Source of the DNA: Bimastos eiseni
Taxonomy: Eukaryota > Annelida > Clitellata > Crassiclitellata > Lumbricidae
Assembly (NCBI GenBank): GCA_959347315.1
Contig: OY365806.1
Span: 56,850,350 to 56,914,349 of the forward strand
Length of the DNA stretch: 64,000 nucleotides
Direction of reading: 5' to 3'
The notes under the pieces were generated by a model, which was not told the DNA's origin, ran no database searches, and saw only the letters and a list, made by a program, of their open reading frames with translations. A program made the position numbers and the translations under genes. Shown here one piece after another: positions 11,448 through 20,296 of the stretch; positions within the stretch are counted from its first letter, which is position 1, and every line of letters starts with the position of its first letter.

Positions 11448-13583
11448 TGTTGTATAGACGAACACTATGTCAGTATTTATTACATGCAATCGAAGTTAAA
11501 ACTTATAATATTATTTGCTGCTGGTGATAAAAACCTGATGATAATTCAATAATGCTCTAATAAGAAAATAAAACAATCAGAATTTATTTTAAAAAACGCA
11601 TTTTAAATCAATTTAATTTTCCTAAAATGCTAGGCCTACATATCGCTAAAGTAATAGACTTTTATTTTAAATAAAGTAGTAAATATTTGCCTCAAAAATA
11701 AAAAAAACTAGCTAATTATTTGTTTTGGTTCATCCTAATAATAATAATAATAATAATATCTACTTTAAAATGCAAAAACGTAAGTTGCAGCTTTCTGATC
11801 AATTTTCAATATGATTCAATAGTGGAAATGTTTGATGGTGATGTGGAAATAAATGTCTCTTAAGTCGCTTCAGGCAACCGGAAAGCGATGAAAAAATTAC
11901 ACGCTCGGCTGAGTTTCGAATAAATTTAAAAACTGTCCGAAGACTCATGTAGGTCTACAGTTGCCTAACGAAACTGATTTGCAAGTTTCAATTCGGCACA
12001 AATACACAATATTCGAACTATAGGCCTGCTAGATTAAGCAAGCTTTGCTCGACACCAATTTGAGTCCAGTAACTTGATTAGCCAGCTTTACTTTGAGAAT
12101 CGCGGCGACCAATCAACTGTCAAGACAGCCTACGGACAATTCTATCTATAGATACAGGTAAGAAGGCAGGTAACGGCTCCCAGGTGAAACAAAGATCTAA
12201 ACGGATTAATATTGTATTGTTTTGTCAAAAGGTAAGATTATAATGATATATAATTAATATTACATAATATTTATGACAACTTAGTGCGAAATATTCACCT
12301 CTGTCGATCGCGATGTTTAGGCCTACTCATCACAAGGACAACAACGATGACTGACAAAATTAGATTTCATGTTCTTTGAACTTCTTTGTTTGATCATGCG
12401 CGAAATAAATTGATCGATTGCAAAAAAATGATCTACTGAAAGTGAAAATGTTAAAAATTGAGATAAAAATGTTGAATAATTGTCGCGAATAGCCTACTCG
12501 AGGTACAGCAAAGAACGTAATTCAGAACACAGATTAATGGGTGGAACTGATTAGTGATCACGATTTATAAAGTAGGTAGCCTAATAATCATTTTAAAGAC
12601 AGTTCGTAATTAATCTATAAGAATTTTAAGGTCTTAAAAGAGTAAACCATGTTTTCTAATTGATAGGAATTTTGGTTTCTTGGGGTTCCAAGCCAAGTGG
12701 TCCAAGATGGAATTATAGGCTTCAGTCGTTTTTAATAATTATTGAATTTAGTACTTAATACTTAAAATTATTGAAATTAGAAATTATTGAATGGAAAATT
12801 GAATAATGCTTGAATTTTAAATTCAATAATTATTGAATTTAAAATTTAAAGTACATTATTTAATATAATTTTGGATCATCAGTGGCTGCTCGAAACAAAC
12901 AATAATTTTGGTCACCCAGATAGAATAAATAGAGAGCTGCGATACCATCCCACTGCGATTGTGTAGCAAGTCCTCGAAAACGCAATCTCCGAAGATGAAT
13001 TTTTGCCACATCCATAAACTTTATTTCCATGGTAAAAGGAATTATTTCTTCAGGTGTAACTTTTGGGGATAATTTCCAAATATACAATTCAGGAGATTTG
13101 GGGATTTTGATCATTTTCGATGAGTTGGTAGGGAAGTTAGGGCTGAGCTCACTTACAGAATTTGGGACTGCAACTTGACCGACTGTTTATATTGATCCCC
13201 TCAACCAGTAAAACATATTTTAAGAATACATTAGAAAAATGGTAACACATGGGGAAGAGGGATAATAGGGAAAGAGGAAACCCCTAAGGGAACATTTGAT
13301 GATGTGATGTCACATTTCATCGACCCCTCGTCAGTGAGTCACCACAGATGTGTGTCCCCTCCTTTGCATGCTTTGGTAGAGGTTAAGTATTGCAGGTGGG
13401 TGCACCAGTGTAGAAATTTATTGTAATTAGTTATAAGGAAGCCATCACAATGCCCAGATTGAAGAAATACCCAAAATAAATGCCAATTAAGTTAGAATTA
13501 GATTAGATATCAGGAAAATGAATTCTAAAACTTTACATCTTCATAATTTTCAGCATTTGCCACTGTTTATGATTATTATTATT
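11448..13583. other. No gene recognised: AT-rich intergenic DNA
   Basis: Contains an AAT microsatellite at about 11737-11757 and a cluster of AATTATTGAATT sequences at 12730-12850 with a perfect 34-bp palindrome. A minus-strand open frame at 12860-13114 (84 codons) encodes nothing I recognise and is not annotated as a gene. Confidence 0.5.
12813..12846. repeat. Perfect 34-bp AT palindrome
   Basis: The 34 bases equal their own reverse complement; each half is AATTTTAAATTCAATAA. Related AATTATTGAATT copies lie just upstream, so it may have arisen by inverted duplication of that motif. Confidence 0.85.
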
Positions 13584-13809
13584 ACCGAAATTTGATACCG
13601 CCCTGCTTCCAACATCTTTTGTTCATAAGTGCATATACACGCCTCTATGGCGCAATTGCAGTTGTACTGTAGAGCAGTGGTGCATGAAGGACTTGCTCAA
13701 GGTCCCTATACAGTGACTGACGCTCCGGACGAGGCTCGAACCCGCGCGCTCAGCACACACTGAACGCTACGGGCTGACCGCTCTTAACCAATCAGCCACT
13801 GTGCCACAC
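13584..13809 (-). mobile_element. tRNA-derived SINE, copy 1
   Basis: Read on the minus strand, the head looks like a tRNA gene: a box-A-like GTGGCTGATTGGTTAAGAGC and, about 45 bases later, a box-B match GGTTCGAGCC. The body reads GGGACCTTGAGCAAGTCCTT and the element ends GGCGGTATCAAA with an AAT tail. Related copies are at 32945-33176, 55235-55442 and 55850-56068. This copy has the best-preserved internal promoter. Confidence 0.8.
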
Positions 13810-14158
13810 CGACACATGATGATCTACTGTTGCACAGACGGTATCGTCAATTAAGATATTTGGAATTAGTCATTGATCTGAAGCAGGTTTGTCAAATGTG
13901 TATGCCTGTAGAACTTGGTGCTTAGAAGGAAATTAGCTCATTATGCCTCGAAACGAAATTGGCAATTTCAAATGTATGAGATGGCACAATCTGCTGAAAA
14001 TGCTGACCTTATTCTTGTCTTCTTAATGTTTTAGGTAAGTTTGGTGAAGAAATGCTTAAATTTACATAAATTGATTACTGATTATGTATTATGAAGATGA
14101 TGTGTACATGTAATTAGCTTTGTGAATTCATGTTAGATGTTGGAGGACAACTGAAGCG

Positions 14159-14313
14159 ATGACGAAGTGTTGCTCTGATATGTGTTCCTGTCGCAATCTT
14201 GTTTGTGCGATCACATTCTTGGTGATTGGTATTGTTTTTGTTGTTGCTGGAGGAGTCCTTGCTGCTGTTGGTTTCGGAACATGGCCAAAGGATATGTTCG
14301 ACACTCGTAACCT
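14159..14313 (+). CDS. Membrane protein exon 1: Cys-rich start and first membrane segment
   Basis: ATG to the donor GTAAGT at 14314. It encodes MTKCCSDMCSCRNLVC and a long hydrophobic run. It ends in phase 2. Confidence 0.78.
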
Positions 14314-16794
14314 GTAAGTTTCTTACTCTGTCAACCAGTGTAAGGTTTTGAAGTTGAAAATCGGTTACCCTTGGCAGTTTTCAGGTTGATTTTATGTTTA
14401 TGGCAAGTTCTACAACTAAGCTATTAAGCCAGAATTGTTGTAGTTTGTTCAGCTGGTCTTTGTGTTAATTATTTAGTTGTTTCGACAGTTTGTACAGTGC
14501 TTATTAAGTAACTCAGAAAGTGTTGCTATTGCTGGCTTAAATGATGTTTCTAATTCTGAAGAACTTGTCTTGATTGACATGGAACAAAATTAATGGTCTG
14601 TGCATATTACATTGTAGCATTAGCATATTTTACATTTTTTATGATGACCAAAACCTATATAATTGCAAAGGTAAGTGTGTAAAGTTTTAATATTTATGAT
14701 CCATTTTTGATCTTTGTGATGTCATTCATATAGGGTAATTCTAATATAAGCTTATTTTTGTGTAAAAAAATTGGCAACTATATGCTACTAATCTTTAAGT
14801 TGGATTTGAATTTCTGATTCCTGAGTTGAAATTCTTGGTTGTGATGTTTTTGTCAAACTGTTTTAGGTCGATGCGTGTTGTTGGGCTCATTTTGGTTGGT
14901 GCTGGCATATTGCCAATTATCATGGGTGTGATGTTTGTATTCTTCTACTGTGGCAACAGAAGTGGAAAGTTTCCTGGTCGAAAGACAGAAATAAAGAACG
15001 ATGTTGTAAGTTGATTTCATGCAATGGCTGTGTAATAAATTTGGTTGTCAGATGTCTAGTTTTGTACTGGATTGTCAAATAGTTTGTTTATGATAAAAAA
15101 ATGAAGAAAGTCTGTGGTTTAAATGTAAAATTTCAATAAAGTCAAAATGTGATGGCTGACCCAAAAGTCGTGTGTTAAAACGCAGGCCCAGTTGCAAACT
15201 ACAAAAATATACCTTTGCATGAACCAGAAAAGTTTGCTCAACATAGACTCTAACCACCTTTAAAACTGGTTTCCAATGTAACCATGAACTAAGACTTTGT
15301 AACTTTTCATAGATGATAAAAAAGATGAAGGGTAAAATGATGAATATTGACATCCATACCATCTGTTGGCTGTCGTGGGAATCCGTTGGTTTATTCCACG
15401 CCTGTGCATGGGCCCAACATGTTCGTTATAAATAATATTTAACATCATATAGGTTAGTGTAGCGATTGTCACTGAATAGATTTCTTGAAGAGGTGCTATA
15501 TCAAGTTTTGTTGATTAGTTGTTTGATTGAATGACTGACCTGCGTCATTCTTTTGATATATAAGACTATTACTGATCCTGACAAATTGTATTGTATAGGA
15601 GATGAATGTGATTACAAAAGGGAATCCAGCATGGAGTGAATACCCATACCCATCTGAAGGTGGTTCACTTGTCTATAAATCAGGACCTCTTCCCAACGAT
15701 AGTCTTGTCAAGTATGAAGATTATGACAAGGATGATAGCTTCACAGTTCCACTGAACCGAAGCGAGAAGTCGTTCAACAATGGAGGAGTCGATACGTCAA
15801 ACATTTACTCAGAAGTTAAAGAGTCTGAAATGGCTGGAGTCAAAACAAAAACCATGACTACCACATCCTCAAGAGTCTATAAAACTGGAGGAACATTTGA
15901 GGTCACTGGCGGATCTGGGTCGTCAGACGCTGCATCACCGAACGAAAATGCACCGCACGTGAAAGCCAAGCGTCCAAAGAAGCCGAAGTTGGATACATCT
16001 GACAGCATCAGTCCTTCTGTTTCATCCGGTATTCCATCATTCACTGATGTTGCTCCACAGCAGAAAGCCAAACGCCCAAAGAAGCACAAGAAGAAAGACA
16101 GATCTGGTGGGGATGAGGATTTCGGGAACACGGATGAACCACTTCCAGGTGGAAGGAACGACACGGATGCTCCGAGACCTGTTGCAAAGCCACGTCGTTC
16201 TACCGGTTCTCCCTCTTTTGCGTAAGTTGCTGATTAATTTCTACCATTTTGCCAAAACCATTACCAACAACAGTGTATTCATGAAGTTTTAGATTCATTG
16301 TTAAATATATTTCGTTACTGTAAAAGTAAAAAAAATGATTGATATAAACATTGTTGTTACTGTTATTATTGCTAAGCATTACTCGAGCACCCTCTAGCAG
16401 TAGCTGGTCATTAGACTTTATATGCACACACACACACAGGATGACATTTCTGTTCTTTTACTATATAAATGCTCTCTTAGTGTGAACTTCAAAGTAGTTT
16501 CGAATATGTTGCGTTCATTTTAAGTGCAATTGCAAATGAATTATATAAAATGCCCCTATCAACTCTTGATGGTTATGGTAACTTAAATAACCTAGCTAAA
16601 CTATGGGAAAATATCTCCTGTAATTGAACGAGAGCGCAGCGTGGCGCGTAAACTGTTGTGGCTGCAAACCACGTAAACAAAAGGACACACGTCTGGCTGT
16701 TGGATTGCTTACATGAAGCATGATAGGGAAATGGCATGGCATCACTACGCATGGCACTTCTACGCCTTTATGAGGTTGATTTGTGAGGAAATTT

Positions 16795-16837
<43 letters not shown>

Positions 16838-16976
16838 CATAAATTTTTTAAGGTTTTCAGTTCTTTTCAGATTTTTAAAGAGTTGTGATTGTGATTTTTG
16901 TAGAGAAGAAGATGACACACCATCTGCTCCAGTCTACGGCAGAATACATAAGAAAAACGAAAAGAATTTATATTGA
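14159..16976 (+). CDS. Two-pass membrane protein of unknown family, basic cytoplasmic tail (4 exons)
   Basis: Exons 14159-14313, 14867-15005, 15599-16221 and 16904-16976 join in frame (phases 2, 0, 2) to 329 residues. The start is the first ATG after an in-frame stop at 14123-14125. The N-terminus is Cys-rich (Cys 4, 5, 9, 11, 16). Hydrophobic segments at about 14-38 and 56-79 are joined by a short loop and followed by a long polar tail. The tail contains a duplicated basic motif, KAKRPKK at about 220 and 254, in Ser/Pro/Lys-rich sequence. The two helices with a short loop resemble half of a four-helix membrane protein, but I cannot name a family. Exon 3 can also be read through to TAA 16223-16225, giving 306 residues; that stop is formed by the donor itself. 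The coding call is strong, the function unknown. Confidence 0.78.
14867..15005 (+). CDS. Membrane protein exon 2: second membrane segment
   Basis: Acceptor CTGTTTTAG and donor GTAAGT. The first base completes a Leu codon. It encodes VVGLILVGAGILPIIMG and a basic juxtamembrane stretch NRSGKFPGRK. Confidence 0.8.
15599..16221 (+). CDS. Membrane protein exon 3: cytoplasmic tail
   Basis: Acceptor TTGTATAG; open for 207 codons. It has Tyr- and Asp-rich sequence (YEDYDKDDSF) followed by two KAKRPKK basic repeats. The donor GTAAGT at 16222 overlaps the in-frame TAA at 16223, so splicing removes the stop. Confidence 0.8.
16799..16835. repeat. (TA)n microsatellite
   Basis: About 18 TA units in the last intron of the membrane-protein gene. 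Confidence 0.95.
16904..16976 (+). CDS. Membrane protein exon 4: C-terminus
   Basis: After the acceptor ATTTTTGTAG the single leading base completes an Ala codon, then EEDDTPSAPVYGRIHKK and a stop at 16974-16976. Exact phase fit with exon 3 and a coding-like sequence support it. The intron holds a TA microsatellite at about 16799-16835. Confidence 0.7.
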
Positions 16977-19528
16977 GTTCCCAGCAGGAACGACTTGGAC
17001 ATCAAGTAAAAACAATTTCAGGTGTCTTGAAGGCAATATTGAGTAAATTTCGGTTTCTGGGATGCACCGAGACTAAGTCTTGCTCCACAATTCTTTTCCA
17101 ACACTGGAAAAGGTTAATGAAAATTGGATTCAGTTTGAGCAGTAAGGCCAATTCAAGACTGATATGGAGATAAATAAACTGCTGCACTGTGGTCAGGATG
17201 TCAATGTATAGGGGCGGCAATCTGTGGGAGGTCGAGGGGGACCCCCACCTTTTACAGAGAGGGGACGCGTTAAACGTTTGTCCCCTCCACATTTTCTACC
17301 CCTCTCATTGGGTGTCCCCCCACCTGCCAAACGAGATCGCCGCCTCAGTCAATCTATAGAGAATATACTTCATTAAAATTTTATTTCCTGACCCTTACAC
17401 ATCCTCATAGTATGATCATGCAAGTAGTCTGGTATAAAAGTTGATTGCACTACTAATACTTGTAAAGTCTCAGTTTGATTGGCCAAACCTTTTGAAGGTG
17501 CTAAATTTCTAAATTACTGGATGAGTAAGCCTATAATGCAGAGTTTGTGGATTATAGTAATCCATAAGAGCCTTTAGTCATTTGCATGCAAGTCTTGCAA
17601 CTCTATAAATATTGCATATATGGAAAGCATTAATAAGGAAGATGAGAGCAGATCTGGGAATGTTAGAGTATTGCTTCAGACATTGTAGGAACAACTTTCT
17701 GGAAGAATTTGAAGAAATGCTTTTTGTTGGTTCTTACAAGAACTCTTAGGTTTTCTTTTATATTAAATAAATTATAATAATATTGAAACGGTGTTGCACA
17801 CACTAGAGACAGGTGTCAGCGGTAAAGGATAGCTCTACTCTATCATTTATTGACAAGTGAGCAGAGTTAAGATGTGTGTGTGCATCATATCACTTTCTCA
17901 AAATAAGTTTAGGTTCTTGAAGTTGTTTTTTTATATTTTTTTGTTTTGTATGCATATTCATTGTCGATCCTGTAAATGAGATCTGAAGATATCAATTCAC
18001 TAGAATGATCTGAAGGTCTTGGAATGATTTTTTGTAAATTTTGATTGATGTACAAACAACTTTCAAGAATTGAATAATTACTCAAATAGTGAATTATTGT
18101 GACTGATCTGTTTCAAACATGCTATAGTTCTATATAAAGCAGTTATAGTTGTGGTTTCATTGGCAAAGGAGTGCACAATATTTGCAAAAAACAAAGATCT
18201 GTTTTATAAATCGTTCTTGAAAGTTAAATGTTGAACTGTGTAATTATAATAAAGATCTGTATTTATAAATTCATCACACAAAGAATACATGTTGAACTGT
18301 GCAATTAAGCAGATAAGACGATTTTGAACAAAAATGACTGTCTTGATGTTGTCTTTCACCAATTCCAGTGTACATTTTTAAGCAACAGATTTGCATTGAA
18401 ACAAGTGTTCATGCCTAACAGAAATGCACACGAAGTGGGCAAAAAGCAACACTGGGTTTGATATTGCACAAGATTGGGATGAAATAGCAGAATAATCACA
18501 ACTTTTTAAGAAATGGCAAATTAAAGTTTATTTCTACTATGACCTCGCCCATGTCAGTCACCAGTTGCCAATGTTCATAATTACAGTGATCCCTATATGA
18601 TTACTAACGCAGTTTGGGAATTTAACTAGTACACATACATATTGTTGGATTGTTTTCTGAGCTATGCAGAGGTATATAATACATTAGCTACATAACATTT
18701 CTTGCTACAAAAATCATTAAAGATGAACTGTAGATCACAAAGTAACAAATCTAAGCAGGGACATAACCCCATGTTTCTAAATAGCAGTTATAATTTGCAA
18801 GGATATTTCTGCAAAACACATTGCTAGGACTAAAAATTAGCAAATGAAAAGCGGAACAGACAGACAGAGGGACATACAAAACAAAAGCAGAGAAACAGAG
18901 AGGAGACAGAGACTAGAACAGATAAAGACACTGGGTCTACTCGAGAATGACCAACACTGGGAAATGACACTTTCTGAAGCAGCTTCAACATCTTTACCAG
19001 TGCAAACTAGAAACATTTTAGCTAATAGCTCAATCCGGGCAATTCAGCAAGTGGCTTATATAAACATCCAGATTAAGATCAGCAAACACTTTACTTGTTT
19101 GATATCAAAGTCTAGTAGCTACCAAACTAACAAGATCACTTAATGGTGTACAAGTTTACCACAAGTTTAACAAAGTCAAAGCACATCATTAGGTCAAATC
19201 CACATGTATTTTCATCAATGTTTATCATGCAGTTTAACTGTGCATTCGTATATTGTCACTTGAGAAAAGTCTGCATTGGCACGTGTAATTTTATTTGCTG
19301 CAAGAGTCCCCTTTTTCTGATATAACTCTGGTTTAAGAGCAATGGCCTCAATGCACTCGCTTTTATATTTGTGAGACTTGGTAATGCATGCAGCCTACAG
19401 AATTTTAAGAATATTCAGTTGAATGAGTGATAGGATTAAAAAATCCACAAACATGATAATTATATTAAAGTTCAATTAAATGAAAATGAAGCCACTGAAT
19501 ATCACCAGGACCAGGAAGTCATACAAAC
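16977..19528. other. Convergent intergenic region, no gene recognised
   Basis: Lies between the plus-strand membrane-protein gene and the minus-strand LSM11 gene, so it should hold both 3' UTRs. Apart from the foldback element at 17212-17347 it is AT-rich with no convincing coding frame. The open frame at 18844-19143 looks like low-complexity GA-rich sequence. Confidence 0.55.
17212..17347. mobile_element. 136-bp foldback MITE with 12-bp flanking repeats
   Basis: The two ends are imperfect inverted repeats of about 30 bp: GGGCGGCAATCT and on to GAGGGGGAC, mirrored by GTCCCCCCACCT to GATCGCCGCC. Both flanks carry the 12-bp direct repeat GTCAAT(G/C)TATAG at 17200-17211 and 17348-17359, differing at one base. 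Long inverted ends with a 9-12 bp duplication suggest a Mutator-like source, which is inference. GC content is well above the surroundings. Confidence 0.7.
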
Positions 19529-20296
19529 CTAAGTTTCAATCACTGAAACGAGGACAACATTGTCGCCTCTGATAAACAACTGATTAACATGTCTCACCAA
19601 CCATGACTGCCAAGTCTTTTGACTCTCATCACGATTATTCTCAGCCAAATTGCATCGATTAACGCCCTCGAAAAAATCATCTCTTACAGTATCTGGCATG
19701 ACAGGAAGAATGCGTTCACTATGTCTCGATGAAGATCCTTTCAACGTTGCTTGAGTTTGAACTGCAGATTTATTCCCACAAAGGCTCTTCTGTATTGTGC
19801 CACATTCTGCGCCTCTTAAGTCTCTGTCTCTTGAACTGAAGTCAGAGTCATCTTTTCTTGAACCTCTCCATTTACTCTGCTCATAAGACTTCTTCTTCGG
19901 CCTGCAACTCTTAGATCCCTTCGACAGTCTTGATCCTGTTGCAGAAGATGTGCTCGAACGCCTTTCATCTCTCGATGCTCGACTCAAGTTTTCTTTTGCG
20001 AAAGCCACATCAGAGCATCTTCTCAGATTCCCCAATTCATTCTCTTCGCAATCAGATGATGACTTCTCGGTGGAATTTAATTCTTGCAGTCTCTCCAGAA
20101 TACTTCTGCGCTTTTCTTTGAGCGATTCAACTGAGACAGAAAATATAGCCTCCGGTTCCTGGCAACTGTGCACATTATCCTCTGCACTGGGTGAGTCAGT
20201 GATGTCAAGGTCACTGCGCAACATATCAGCCCCAGATTCCACTTTGTCCGCCGTTTTTAGCTTCTCATCCTGCTCTTTTCCGCCTGGAACAGCTTC
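19529..20296 (-). CDS. LSM11: LSM11 exon 4: linker and Sm2 motif
   Basis: Acceptor TTTTTTACAAG preceded by a T-rich tract. 255 codons, Ser/Arg/Lys-rich with the acidic stretch ESLKEKRRSILERLQELN near the start, ending in the Sm2 motif and stop 19531-19529. Confidence 0.9.
   Translation of the reverse strand, partial: EAVPGGKEQDEKLKTADKVESGADMLRSDLDITDSPSAEDNVHSCQEPEAIFSVSVESLKEKRRSILERLQELNSTEKSSSDCEENELGNLRRCSDVAFAKENLSRASRDERRSSTSSATGSRLSKGSKSCRPKKKSYEQSKWRGSRKDDSDFSSRDRDLRGAECGTIQKSLCGNKSAVQTQATLKGSSSRHSERILPVMPDTVRDDFFEGVNRCNLAENNRDESQKTWQSWLVRHVNQLFIRGDNVVLVSVIET

Noticed and set aside
12860..13114. 84-codon minus-strand open frame as a gene
   Set aside because: No family match, no supporting splice sites, and short enough to occur by chance.
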